NCBI GenBank assembly: GCA_963693285.1
Contig: OY848931.1
Span: 129,001-193,000 of the forward strand
DNA length: 64,000 nucleotides
Direction: 5' to 3'
Source: Xestospongia muta
Taxonomy: Eukaryota; Porifera; Demospongiae; Haplosclerida; Petrosiidae
This document shows, piece after piece, positions 36,301 through 50,131 of the stretch. The stretch's first letter is position 1. Every line of letters starts with the position of its first letter. The notes beneath the pieces are model-generated. The model worked only from the letters and a program-made list of their open reading frames with translations. It was not told the DNA's origin and made no database searches. A program made the translations under genes and the position numbers.

Positions 36301-36534
36301 TATTATTATATTAGATTACTACATAATTATTGTTGCAATTGCAGTGCTGACCTCTCCAATGATTCTTCTAATGGCTTCTCTTGGGGCATCAGGATAATTA
36401 ACTGGATCTTCAGAGAGAAGTTTCATTACTCGTATTTTCCCTCCAGGACATTCTGCATAGACATCTGTGAATGTACCACCACGATCAATAGAGAAACGAA
36501 ACTTTGTACTAGCTGAAGACTGGAATATTTCCAT
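30739..36534 (-). CDS. OPLAH: 5-oxoprolinase, ATP-hydrolysing
   Basis: This cytosolic enzyme converts 5-oxo-L-proline to glutamate with ATP in the gamma-glutamyl (glutathione) cycle. Exons read from [20 protein letters not shown] and [20 protein letters not shown] (hydantoinase A N-terminal ATP-binding motif), through [35 protein letters not shown] and the [15 protein letters not shown] block, to [15 protein letters not shown]. The HyuB half has [49 protein letters not shown] and the C-terminal [12 protein letters not shown]. It ends [12 protein letters not shown], stop at 30739-30741. Introns are about 40-60 bp, except one of about 550 bp around 33137-33689 that holds a foldback repeat. It lies head-to-tail behind the MATH gene and divergent from eIF4G2. 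Confidence 0.95.
33328..33532. repeat. Foldback (inverted-repeat) element with dinucleotide ends, in an OPLAH intron
   Basis: Two 55-bp arms (about 33371-33425 and 33457-33511) are inverted copies with about three mismatches, separated by about 30 bp. Each arm starts TGGTGCTTGTAACAT when read inward. The outer flanks are a TG/TA run on the left (33328-33370) and a CA run on the right (33510-33532), which are also complementary in part. The whole would fold into one long hairpin. It sits in an otherwise featureless AT-rich intron of about 550 bp. A non-autonomous foldback/MITE-like element or an expanded palindrome are both possible; no clear target-site duplication was seen. Confidence 0.75.
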
Positions 36535-37186
36535 AGGAATGGTATATTAAATTTGATCAATCAATGGGTGGAGTAAAATAATTATTATAATAACTATTGT
36601 TGTCATTGCTCTATTTTGATTGACTTTATCTTAATGGAACTTGAACAAATCTATACAACAGTTGGTGGAATGTCCATGTTCACATTAGTTGACTTCAATA
36701 TAGTATTGCATGACAAAAGGAACATGAGAAGCATTATAATAACTAGAGATAAAGTGGTATTGCACTGAGTTACTAACACAAACTACAATAAATACTAAAC
36801 ATCTTAAATGGATGTGTTTTCATTGTTAACTATTTACAACACATACAAAGAAGAATGGATAGTTTCATTAATAATTATATTAAATATATATATATACTAC
36901 AATAGAATCACTATATAGACCAAGAATTAACACATAATAATATTATGTAGAAGATAAACTATTAACATAATAATATGTCAATAATTTACTTTCTACATTG
37001 TAGGATTATTTTATCTGGTAGGTTGTTAAATTTCTTTTAATTTGTGCCAGTGTCTCGTTATAATTATTATTCATAATTATTATCTATAATGGCAACGCCC
37101 ATTTCATGAATTTCTGATAAAAATATTGCATACGTCTGACTCCATGCTGCTCTAAATATACGGACATTTCCCTTCTAAACTCCTAT
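36535..37186. other. Intergenic region between OPLAH and eIF4G2
   Basis: This is the longest gap between divergent start codons in the window (872 bp to the eIF4G2 start). The sequence is AT-rich with AATAAT/TATA-rich stretches. I see no open reading frame with any resemblance, no RNA gene and no repeat. The part nearest eIF4G2 becomes less AT-rich and holds the shared 25-bp motif and an NRF1-type site, listed separately. Confidence 0.6.
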
Positions 37187-37211
37187 TTACATTTCTATAG
37201 AAATTTCAGAA
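37187..37211 (-). promoter_or_regulatory. 25-bp promoter motif, copy 2 (eIF4G2 promoter)
   Basis: The reverse complement is identical over 25 bp to 18887-18911. The core palindrome is ATTTCTATAGAAAT. It lies 220 bp upstream of the proposed eIF4G2 GTG start and about 114 bp upstream of the end of the first (noncoding) exon at 37324. Orientation relative to the + strand gene is opposite to copy 1 relative to ANAPC5, but the core is symmetrical. Confidence 0.65.
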
Positions 37212-37243
37212 TGTTTCCGTATACCTACGTATTCTGTACATTT

Positions 37244-37253
37244 TGCGCATGCG
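37244..37253 (+). promoter_or_regulatory. NRF1-type palindrome TGCGCATGCG, eIF4G2 promoter
   Basis: TGCGCATGCG matches the consensus of nuclear respiratory factor 1 sites (YGCGCAYGCGCR core). CpG-containing words are scarce in this AT-rich DNA, so the site stands out. It lies 33 bp beyond the 25-bp motif and about 70 bp before the first intron. Factor identity is inferred from consensus only. Confidence 0.5.
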
Positions 37254-37406
37254 TGCGACTGTGCTTGCTTTGTAACCACAAGTGGGAAAGAGTCTCCTTC
37301 TTGAGTTTTATTTAATATTATTTTGTAAGTTTCTATGACGTTTTCATTGTTCGTTACGTTATGTTCTCAATATTTACAGATATCAATCTCCGTTAGACAA
37401 ACCAAA

Positions 37407-40400
37407 GTGGCCGAGCTACTCACTACATCTCGAACATCTTTAACTACTCACATACCTACATGTACATCACTAACTCCACCCACTAATCAACGATGGGTGC
37501 CTCCTAAAGCACGTGAACAATTAACTCCTAATGAGATAGCATTTAGGCGCATAAGAGGGTGAGTTGATAAGGGGTTAAATCTGGAGGTATTCCATCTCTG
37601 TTTTATAGTATTTTAAATAAACTTACTCCAGACAATTTTGACAAACTTTCTAACGAATTAACTCAATATATTAGTAGTAATGACAGGGACATACTTAAAG
37701 GGGCTATCTTACTCGTAAGAAACCTACTAACCTCTTAACCATATAATAATTTAACATAAGGTATTTGATAAAGCTGTTGATGAAGCTAGCTATAGTTACA
37801 TGTATGGACAGCTGTGTCTTCGATTAAATGACTCCGCCCCTAATTTTGAAGATTCTAGCAGTAAAACTACAGTAAGTTATTGTTCTAAGGTGACATCACT
37901 TGGTAAATAAATTTATTTAGACATTTAGACGTTTACTTTTACAAAAGTGTAGAGAAGAATTTGAGAATAGAGCTCGAGCTACAGCAGGTGTTGCTATATA
38001 TAGTAACATTGATGATGTCATTCTATTTTTATAACAGCCTTTGATTCCCACGATGGCCTCACAGCAGATGAAGAAGAACAACGAAATGTTGCCAAGAGAA
38101 AAATGCTTGGCAATGTCAAATTTATTGGTAAATATTAATGTATTAATTATTTAGTAATTGTATTGTAATTATTTAGGAGAATTGTTTAAATTGGGTATGT
38201 TACATGAAGCTATTGTTCATCAGTGCATTAAGGAGGTGTGGTCATTTTATTGTGTGGTTATTTTATTAATTATTTTAATTAGTTACTTGAAAAGAAGAGA
38301 CGCTCAATGGACGATATGTGTGAAAATGTTGAGTGTGTCTGCAGTATCTTAATTACTGTGGGCGGTAAACTAGATACCACTAAAGCCAAGGTATATTATT
38401 ATTGTTGTTGTTGTTGTTATTTTTGTTGTTAATTGTTGTTGTTGTTATTGTGTTTTGTTTATGTAATACAATAGAATTGGATGGACAAATATTTCCAAAG
38501 AATGGAAGATTTGTTAAAGACAATAGAATTTCCACCAAGAATTCGTTTCATGTTAATGGATACAATAGAACTAAGAAATAATCAGGTACAAATAATATTG
38601 TATATTTTATTGTTAAGATATAATTTTTGTAGTGGATACCTCGTAAGTCAAAGTCTGAAGATGGTCCTAAACCGCTTGAACGTAATCCTCAATTGTTATA
38701 TCGTCCTCATCCTCCTCCTATGACTAAGGCCTTTGTCTTTACACCTCCTCTTAATAAGGGAACATATCACCATGCCCCTTCATTACAAGATAAATCTGTT
38801 TCTGATGGTAAACGAGATGTTTCAGTTGATGTTAATGTGAAAAAGCTCCCCTCGGGAAAAAAGAGTGGATCTAATGTAAGAAATATATGTCCATTTTATT
38901 AACTATGTGTCCATTTCAAAGGTGAGCCTTCGTCCATCTATGACATCTCGTAAATTTCAACACCAAGGACTCAAGCTGTCACCAGATGTTGCTCCACCCA
39001 CTACAGGAGTACCAGAGATTAGTGGGAGGAGTCAACCAATACCTCGTACACGAGATGATTCTTCTGATGAAGAGGAAGCCCTCCCTACTTCTATGAGACC
39101 AATGCTCCCACTGAAAAGTACATATCATGTTTTCAACAGTAATTTAATAATATTAATTCATTAGTGGCTTCACAGGGTCCTCCTCGTCCACCAATTGGAG
39201 CATATATGGGTCCACCTCCTCCTTATCATCCATTGATGAGACCACACCTACCTCAAATGGTATACAATTGTACTATTTCTTTTTATCTGTTGCATTATAT
39301 ACATAGGCAAGAGGTCAACCACCTCCAGGTCACATGATGCCTTTAGCTCCACCCACTCATTATCCATTACCTCCTCCTAGACCTTATTATGGTCCTCCAC
39401 CCCTAGGGTAATAAGTTATTAATTAAATATTACTTACTTATCATTATTTAGTGCACCTCCTCCTAGACCTTATTATGGTCCTTTACCCCTTGGGTAATGA
39501 GCTATTAATTAAATATTAATTAATTATCATTATTTAGTCCACCACCACCTCCTCGTGATTGGCCACACCCACTGCCTCATTTATATCCTCCTTCATTAGC
39601 TCCGCCCATTACTATGCCACCTCCTCCTCCTATAGCTAGCAATGATGGGATTTTAAAAGAAAGAAATGATATACCACTAATTAAGAAAACTAATAAAAAA
39701 GGTAATTAATATTTATTGTATTGTTAATACATCCCATTGGTACTAATTAGTGGGTGGAGCCCAAACCAAGAAAGAATCAAAGCCTTCACGAGAAGAAATG
39801 ATGATAGTATGATGATGTCATGATGATGTCACAAATTACATTGTTTTTACTCTAGAATCCAGTGTTAATGACCTATTTATCAACTCATGATATTCCAGGG
39901 GCTGTCTCGTCAATTACAACTATATCGGGAGACATTCCAGCTGATACCATTACTACAATACTAATTAATAAAACATTAAGTCACTCTGGTAAATAATAAT
40001 ATCAATATTATAATTGTTATAATATTTATCATCAGAGGACAATCGTTGTCTGGTCAGTCTGTTAATTACTGAACTTTATAAACAGGAAGTCATAACAGCT
40101 AAACTCTTTATTAAGGTAAGTCTCCACCCACTTTTAGTCTTAATTATTTTTTATTATAGGGGTCTCATCAAGTGCTTATTAATTTGGGTAAATCTGATAC
40201 TACATTGTCTAGAAATGCTATATCTGGATATTTAGCACGTGCTATTTCTGAGGTATATCATGGTATTATAAATTAATTATTAATATAATTAATAGGGTGT
40301 GGCCTCATTAAAGGAGATAATGTTGTTGTTTAAGGATGGTAGCCATCATCCTGTAGCATTGATTGTATTACAAGCTCTAGTCAATTTGATTGGTCAAGTA

Positions 40401-41361
40401 AGTTATGGGTGTGGTTTCCTTCTTGACTATTCTATATAATCCAGGATGGAGTAAAGTCTGTAGTTAAAGTTAATGAATTCATAATTACTGATGTTCTACC
40501 AACTTCAGAGAAACCCTACCCAATAGCTTGTAAATTACTAGAGAAAAGAGTAAGTTAGTTTATAGGAATGGAGTGTTTATTTTCTTGTTATCTTTAGAAT
40601 CTTGGTTTTCTCTATCCTCTCAAACAAATACACAATGATTTAAAATTATTATTAAAACAATCTGAAGTCAGTGCTGTAGGAGTTTATAAATGGATAAAGG
40701 TAAGATCAATTTGCCCCTGTTATTAACACTATTATTATTATTGTTATTATTATTATTATTATTAGGGTAATGTTGACGCTGTTTTCTTTCAAAATACTGA
40801 ATTTATCATGTTGCTAACAAAATGGTAACTACTAACAAAAGATGATGTCATTATGACATATTGTAGTCTGCTAGGTCATGTGACCAAAGATTCACACGAT
40901 AATCCGTCAAAAGAAAACATATCCAATGAGAAAAAGGTCATGTTAGAATATAAAGTAAGAGAAGCTCCTTAATAACATACATGCTATTAAATTTATTAGC
41001 TTGTCATTCAAAAATTTGTAATGGATAATACAATTTTACAAATGGCTGTTGTTTATGCTACTCAAGTTTTTTGTAATGATCTAGGTTTTCCAAAAGGTAC
41101 TATATATTTTACATACTATACTCACCACCTAGTTATATCTCTAGGTTTGTTGTTGAGACTATTTTCTTACTGGTATGATATGGACGTGGTCGAAGAAGAG
41201 GTACTTATGAAATGGAGAGAAGACCCCTCAGATCACTATCCAGGAAAAGGCAAAGCGTTATTTCAAGTAAGATCTCCTCTAATTAGTTGTAATAATTAAA
41301 TGATTATAAGGTTAATCAATGGCTGGTATTGTTAGCAGAGGCTGAAGAAGAATTTGATTAG
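37407..41361 (+). CDS. EIF4G2: Translation initiation factor 4G2 (DAP5/NAT1/p97), probable GTG start
   Basis: This eIF4G-like scaffold lacks the eIF4E-binding part and supports non-canonical initiation. After a 55-bp 5'-UTR intron (37325-37379) the frame is open from an upstream TAA with no ATG. GTG at 37407, in strong context (A at -3, G at +4), is the best start, as in vertebrate orthologues. The sequence then runs QRWVPPKAREQLTPNEIAFR and RGILNKLTPDNFDKLSNEL (MIF4G start), KMLGNVKFIGELFKLGMLHE, and RIRFMLMDTIELRNNQWIPR. A Pro-rich linker with a duplicated microexon follows (39369-39540), then MA3 and W2 domains with AIYKWIKGN-like, NDLGFPKG and FPKG-LLLRLFSYWYDMDVVEE regions. It ends GKGKALFQVNQW and AEAEEEFD, stop 41359-41361. 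It is tail-to-tail with PIGQ (35 bp). Confidence 0.93.
39369..39540 (+). repeat. 86-bp tandem duplication of a microexon plus intron in eIF4G2
   Basis: An 86-bp segment is duplicated: exon piece, donor, intron and acceptor. The result is a 42-nt exon (39452-39493, APPPRPYYGPLPLG) that repeats the end of the previous exon (PPPRPYYGPPPLG), with near-identical introns of 44 bp on each side (39408-39451 and 39494-39537). Phase is preserved (…CTAGG|T GCA and …CTTGG|T CCA), so the protein gains 14 residues of Pro-rich linker. Confidence 0.9.
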
Positions 41362-41396
41362 AACATTACACACACACAATCATTTCAATTACATTT

Positions 41397-42395
41397 TTAA
41401 AAATAAGACAAATCTATCCATTTTGTCATTGAGTGAGGTAGCATCTTCTTATCTTCTTCTTCATACTTCACCTTCTCCAATATTTCTACTATATCATTTA
41501 AACTCCAATGGTAACTGTTCCATTTACAGCTTACATTAACAATGTCTTCCTCACTGTTATCAAGTTCAAACTGGAGACAACTAATATTTTCATCTTTAAC
41601 TAAAGATTGTAGTCTTCTTGCTAACAGTAGAAATATATTATTGAAGAGTACAATGAAAAATCGTAGCACTATTTGTATGGAGAATTGAACACTGCGTAAT
41701 GATGAAAAGATCAGATAAAACATGGTGGTTGTTGGAAGGAGAAAGAGTAGAAGTGTGAAGGACAAAGTACCCAATAATAATTGGTTAGTGTCATAATTAC
41801 AGGAGTCTACTCGGTTTCTTAATGGATTGAATTTTCGACCTCGAAAAAGTCGCCAAAAACTTTGCAATGCAGAAAGTTGTAGCAATAAAATACGCTTTGA
41901 AAATATGTAGAAAGATATTAAACAAAGATTTAGAAATTTGAGGAAGTCATGTGCCAAAGCAAGTACTACAGTCACTCCAATATATCGTACTAACAACAGT
42001 GATGGCAAAATGGAGGGTAGGAAATTAGCAATAATTAAATAGAAATGTTCCCACAATTGAAGAAAATATATAAACTTGAGAGCTATGAATTCTGTTAATG
42101 GATTATTAAGTTTGAGTCCTGCAGGTACATTCATAACCCATTCTAATGACAGTTGAGTCCAATGTAATGTAGTCACTGTATATAATGTAATCAGCTTGAT
42201 CAGTAGCTCCACCCACTCTGATTGGATAATATAGCCAATGAGGACCGCACCAACTAGATTATCTAAAAGGAATACGCCATTTAGTGCTAGTTGCAGGAAC
42301 ACTCCACCTTCTTTAACTCTTCTAATAGTTCTCAAGAAATGATATTTAAAGGAAAGTTGCTGTGTTAGAATATTTCTCCTGTAAATTCTATCCAT
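41397..42395 (-). CDS. PIGQ: GPI-GlcNAc transferase subunit Q (PIGQ/Gpi1), short and intronless
   Basis: This is a membrane subunit of the ER complex that adds GlcNAc to phosphatidylinositol, the first step of GPI-anchor synthesis. The single exon gives 332 residues with several hydrophobic helices. The diagnostic block NQLLLGTLSFTLLLFLLPTT then TMFYLIFSS is nearly the human LLLGTLLFTLLLFLLPTT. A central FRGRKFNPLRNRVDSCNYDT fits the conserved KWNPLRQRVDS region. In-frame stop TAG precedes the ATG closely, so the start is secure at 42395. Vertebrate and yeast proteins have several hundred more residues, mostly N-terminal, so this is a core-only form unless an upstream exon exists; only 87 bp separate it from the next start codon. 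It has no introns although both neighbours are intron-rich. Confidence 0.88.
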   Translation of the reverse strand: MDRIYRRNILTQQLSFKYHFLRTIRRVKEGGVFLQLALNGVFLLDNLVGAVLIGYIIQSEWVELLIKLITLYTVTTLHWTQLSLEWVMNVPAGLKLNNPLTEFIALKFIYFLQLWEHFYLIIANFLPSILPSLLLVRYIGVTVVLALAHDFLKFLNLCLISFYIFSKRILLLQLSALQSFWRLFRGRKFNPLRNRVDSCNYDTNQLLLGTLSFTLLLFLLPTTTMFYLIFSSLRSVQFSIQIVLRFFIVLFNNIFLLLARRLQSLVKDENISCLQFELDNSEEDIVNVSCKWNSYHWSLNDIVEILEKVKYEEEDKKMLPHSMTKWIDLSYF

Positions 42396-42482
42396 GATTC
42401 CATGTGGCTATTACCGTATCTTGCTCTAATAATACAATTTACAAAATAATTTTCAACTTTTGTGAGCCACACCTACAACATC

Positions 42483-44159
42483 ATGATGTTTAAAACAGTC
42501 CTCACTGTTAGCCATCTTCGTGGACTTAAAGATCATCAGTATAAAGCTGATGGTATCTCTATTACTGAGCCATTTATTCAGCCTTTTTGGAGATGGCTGG
42601 TGCTTCAGGTTCCATTATGGGTTGCTCCTAACTTGCTAACATTTACTGGACTATTGATAAATATGTTTACTTGTGTAGCTGTGATCTTGTTTGATTCAAA
42701 TGGAATGGGACAAGTAAGAAATTATTTCTTATGCTAAATAAGAAATTCTCCAAAACTAGGCTCCTGGTTGGCTTTATTTGATAACTGGTCTTGGTGTATT
42801 TATATACCAATCATTAGATGGTATTGATGGTAAACAAGCTCGACGAACAGGGACAGCTACTCCACTGGGCGAGTTATTTGATCATGGTTGTGATGCAATT
42901 TCAACTTTTATAGTTGCATTAGCTGGAGCTAGTGCTGTTGGTCTTAATGAATATCCGTATTTAATGATAACATTTGTTGTATTAATTGAGTTTGTAAATT
43001 ATGTCTATCACTGGCAGACTTATGTTAGCGGTTGTTTATACTTTAAAAAGTAAGAAATTATTTCATATTGCAGTTATGATTATTTATAATTAGAGTTGAC
43101 TGTACAGAGGCTCAATTTTGTCATATTATCGTCATGACAATAGTCTTTTTTGTTGGCACTGATTTCTGGAAAACAATAGTGAGTAACATTTAAAGTTATT
43201 AGTCCTACTGACTATCACATCATGTCAATATCTTACTGCAGTTTCCTGGACTTGGTTTACCTTTCAAGTTATTAATAGTTAGTGGGGTAATTTTTTCTAG
43301 TCTCATGAATACTGTGAGTGCTTTTAATATCATTCTCACACAAGGTGTTGGTAAAAATGGCGCCACAGTAGCAGTGAGTAGATGTTATCTCTCTTTTTGG
43401 TGTGTTTACTGTATTTTGTGTTAGGACTCTAGTGTTCTGTCTCCCATTCTCCCAGTGGCTGTCGTACTATCTTTAATTATTTATTATATCCTCTTCTCAC
43501 CTGCTAGAATGTTGCAACACCATTCAATGTTAGTGTTAACAGCTCTAGTGGGAGGGCCATTCATTAAATTTGTACTGCATATGATGGTAAGTTGACTATG
43601 TGATGTCACTTGGTCTAATCCCATTTTATCTACCAAAATTTACTGTTATCTTAATTCATCTTTTAAAGAGGAGCTCCTTTAATTACATATTAATAATCAA
43701 ACCTTTATTACATTAACTAGGACAATCTATATTTTAAAATTTTTAAAAACTACCTTATCTCTTATATGAATGTAATATTAGTATATTTATCAACAAGCTG
43801 GGATTAGATGAAATGGTTATATATTGAGGTCAGTTTTATGATATCCACAGATAGCTGGTATGTGTAAGACTCCATTGCCATTTGTGGATACAGTCATGTT
43901 AGGTCCAGTGATTGCAGTAACAAATATTGTCTTAGGGACTCCAATATCAGAATGGTACCTTCTATTTGTCATTACTGTAAGATATAAACTATTATGATAT
44001 TAACTCTTATCTGATTGTCTCCAGATTTTCAATGTTTATGACCTCATCACTTTTTGTACAATTGTCATTCAACAAGTTTGTGATTATTTGGAGATAAGCT
44101 GTTTTACTATACCTTATTCTCCTCCATCAATGTCTTCCAAACTGAACACTTGTAACTGA
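42483..44159 (+). CDS. Choline/ethanolamine phosphotransferase (CEPT1/CHPT1 type)
   Basis: This is the last step of the Kennedy pathway: CDP-choline or CDP-ethanolamine plus diacylglycerol to phospholipid, in the ER/Golgi membrane. The start is MMFKTVLTVSHLRGLKDHQY, followed by VAPNLLTFTGLLINMFTCVA. The CDP-alcohol phosphotransferase signature DG-x2-AR-x8-G-x3-D-x3-D is complete, beginning DGKQARRTG near 42828 and ending ELFDHGCD. Further hydrophobic exons follow to FNVYDLITFCTIVIQQVCDY. Stop is at 44157-44159. About ten membrane segments are expected. The sequence does not decide between CHPT1, CEPT1 and selenoprotein EPT1; no in-frame TGA/Sec was seen near the end. One intron (about 43588-43852) is unusually long and AT-rich. 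Confidence 0.9.
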
Positions 44160-44429
44160 ATTAGGTTATTGTACAGGGATTATCCTGTTAATTAGTTATT
44201 ATATTGCTAATTTTGTTTTCGTATATTAACAACATCTTTTATATTATTGATTTATGTTCCAATATAATATAGAGATCACACAACAATGATTAACATGGCA
44301 ATATGTTATTAACATAGAGATCACACAACAATACATTAATGTATTAGTATTATTTATATGGCAACATCAAAGAACTTAAGGAGAATTTTGCTATGTTAAA
44401 TCATTGATGTACCAAATGTTAAGTTCTCT

Positions 44430-45361
44430 CTATTCTTCACCGACTTGAGCTAGCAATTGTAGAGAACGGCGTACAGTAGACATCTCCTGCTGTTGAGATT
44501 CCATGAGAATTTTCTTACGTAATTGTGTCATTTCTTGTTTTAGTTCATCCTGCATTGTGTTAGTTTGCTCTTCATGATTTTGCTCCAAGACTGCTAGACC
44601 CTAAGAAATTAAAGAGGTAGTTTCCTGTATTTAGTTAGTAATTATTATCATTACCTTCATAAAGTCTTCTTGTAATTGTTTCATTGTTTTAAAACGTTGA
44701 CTTTGAACAACTCTTTGTTGTTGAAATAACTTATGATGTTGTTTCAATAATGTTGTGATCTTTTCTTCTCCATCTTTCATTTTTTGAATATCATCTTCCC
44801 ATTGGCTCAAAATAGTGTCAACTTGTTTGTGGTAACCCTCTATAAGTTTTTGTCTAAAATATGACAATAAATTATTTTGTTATTGAAGAGTTTGCTAACC
44901 TTTCTTGTTGTTGTTTGTGTGTCATTTCTTTCATTTTCTTATTACTGGATTGAAGAGAAGCTTGTGTAAATGTATCCAATTTCTTCCGTTTGTTTTGGAT
45001 ACTTTTAGAGAAATCTGCTCCAAAACTAGCTAACATTTTCTCCATCTCTCCAGAACTGCAGAGTACAGAGTCAATTAAATTAATTGTATAATATTACCAT
45101 TTAAACTGACCCAGGGTTATATATATCATCTCCTGTATTTGTTCTCTTCTTACCACGTCCTGTACTAGTAGTAGTGGTAGGTTCTATAATAGAATTGATA
45201 AGTCCTTAACTTATATCTCACTGCAGTCAACACTATCTACCTATATTGTAATCATCTCCTGTACTAGTACTGAAAAGAAGGTAGTCATCATCTGGTGTCA
45301 GTGAGGATAAAGCCTTGCCGGTACTTGGACGACCTTTTCCTTTGCTGTTGTTGCCTGGCAT
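44430..45361 (-). CDS. SYCP3: Synaptonemal complex protein 3 (SYCP3, Cor1 domain)
   Basis: SYCP3 is an axial/lateral element protein of meiotic chromosomes that forms coiled-coil tetramers and fibres. The disordered N-terminus starts MPGNNSKGKGRPSTGKALSS. The Cor1 helical domain follows: EMEKMLASFGADFSKSIQNK, RKKLDTFTQASLQSSNKKMK, QQERQKLIEGYHKQVDTILS, HHKLFQQQRVVQSQRFKTMK, and the C-terminal KKILMESQQQEMSTVRRSLQ. These align closely with mammalian SYCP3 (for example ILQQSRIVQSQRLKTIK and KIMMETQQQEIASVRKSLQ). About 240 residues, as expected. It is divergent from ZDHHC17, 127 bp between start codons, with an NRF1-type site in the gap. Confidence 0.95.
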
Positions 45362-45472
45362 TTTGACTAGATGAGCCCTTGGAAAGTTGCAATGCAAAAT
45401 AGCTTCCACACGTGGATGCAGCTGTAGGCATTCCCGCTATACAATTGAATTGAAATTGAAGTACTTCCATAC

Positions 45473-45482
45473 TGCGCATGCT
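45473..45482 (+). promoter_or_regulatory. NRF1-type site TGCGCATGCT in SYCP3/ZDHHC17 divergent promoter
   Basis: TGCGCATGCT lies 7 bp before the ZDHHC17 ATG at 45489, probably in the 5' UTR or at the transcription start, and 112 bp from the SYCP3 ATG. It shares nine bases with the palindrome in the eIF4G2 promoter. Its use by an NRF1-like factor is inferred. Confidence 0.4.
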
Positions 45483-45488
45483 CAGAAA

Positions 45489-48707
<3,219 letters not shown>

Positions 48708-48906
48708 TTTATATATAATTTTGTGTTTTGGCTCATAAAATATAAATATTTCTAAATTTTGTTACATCAAACTAGTTTACAAGACAAAATTTAACTGTAA
48801 CAATTCAATCTCTTAAACTCAATTGTAACAGATGGTTATTAATAGTTATTAATGATTATTAATAGTTATTAATAGATAGTGATTTGCTTTAATTACAAAC
48901 TAAGTC

Positions 48907-50053
48907 TCATTGTCCTCCTCCACCTCCTAATCCACCTAAGAACTGTAGGGCTACAAATCCAATTACAATATAAAGCCACTAAATGAAGACATTATATTAT
49001 TAATAAATAATAATAAAAATAACTGACATATTTCTGGAAAAATGATCGATTATCTTCTGTTTCTTTCTTAGCTTTTTCTGCTTCTTGTTTTTGTAAAAAT
49101 GCTTGTGTTTGTGGACTACAAATACAACAATAATAGAAATAATAATTACATTATATATTACCTTGGACCATTGTGTCCTGTTGTATAACTTACTGATGTA
49201 ACAAATGGTATACTGGTCATCTATAAAGAATAAAAGTGTTACCACCCACACACATTAATGAATTTACTGTTGATATATCTTCTTCTGAACAATGTAAACC
49301 GGTATTTAGAACAGGTTTAGCAGGTAATATGGTGAGACTAATCACATTACCTATGTCAAATGTTATGTGACCACAGCCATTAAAGGGTGTGTCTTACCTT
49401 GTCCATCTCCATGTATTGTCAATATATCATGTAATTCAGACTTGATCATTGCACACTACAAATACAAAATATAAAATATTGATATATTATTATAATACTT
49501 ACTGCACTGACGAGGGTCATGACCATGTTGTCATGACGACCCTCACCTTCCAACGCTCCTTCAGAAAAGTTAGTTCGAGCTCTCACAAAATAATAATCAT
49601 TTTCTAAAGCAGCTTGCTAGTCAGATAATAAGTATATAAATAATATTATGGATGGGATTTACTTTTAATAAAGTCAATTTTGGTGCAGTCAATGGTTCTT
49701 GTTCAAATGACACAGACTGTGATGGTTTAAAATGTTTCAGTTGTACTATACCTCTAGTACTAAATGTTCCATCTACAACATTAGTAGCCACTAACACTCA
49801 AATTATCATGAACTATACCTTTTCCAAATGCATGTTGTATTTCTAATGTATAGTGAACAATATCTATATCCTCTTTAGCAGGAATATTGGGTGAATGCTG
49901 AGGGGGTCGTACCTATATTCACGTGACTATCACATGACCTAAAGCAGTACAACTACTAACCTTTTCCTTAATGACCTTTTTACCACTCTCATTGATACCT
50001 ATAAAACAAGAGAGGAGTAGAAAATAATGAATAGGAGCCATGCTGTACATCAT
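48907..50053 (-). CDS. EMC10: ER membrane protein complex subunit 10
   Basis: EMC10 is the lumenal/single-pass subunit of the EMC insertase for ER membrane proteins. Exon 1 encodes a signal peptide (MMYSMAPIHYFLLLSCFIGI) and NESGKKVIKEK. The lumenal beta domain continues VHYTLEIQHAFGKDGTFSTR, GIVQLKHFKPSQS, NDYYFVRARTNFSEGALEGE, then LVSACAMIKSELHDILTIHG. The end is diagnostic: KKETEDNRSFFQKYWLYIVI followed by GFVALQFLGGLGGGGGQ, like the human KSFFAKYWMYI helix and Gly-rich tail. Stop is at 48907-48909. One intron splits codon GAT (HAFGK-D-GTF). It is divergent from ILRUN (78 bp between start codons). Confidence 0.92.
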
Positions 50054-50131
50054 GGTATATAGCCCCACCCACTTTTCAAGCTGCTAATTAAAGGGCGTGG
50101 TCGGAGTGATGTAAGAGAGACACACACGCTA

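Noticed and set aside
37335..37379. ATG start for eIF4G2 at 37335 (MTFSLFVTL)
   Set aside because: It falls within a 55-bp segment with canonical donor GTAAGT and acceptor TTTACAG, and the peptide has no resemblance to eIF4G2. It would be used only if the intron is retained.
42462..42482. GTG-initiated extension of the CEPT1/CHPT1 frame
   Set aside because: The ATG at 42483 opens the conserved sequence; the GTG extension is not needed and adds no known motif.
45288..45479. 63-codon minus-strand frame upstream of SYCP3
   Set aside because: Different frame from SYCP3, overlaps its first exon and the promoter; SYCP3 starts at 45361 with the conserved reading.
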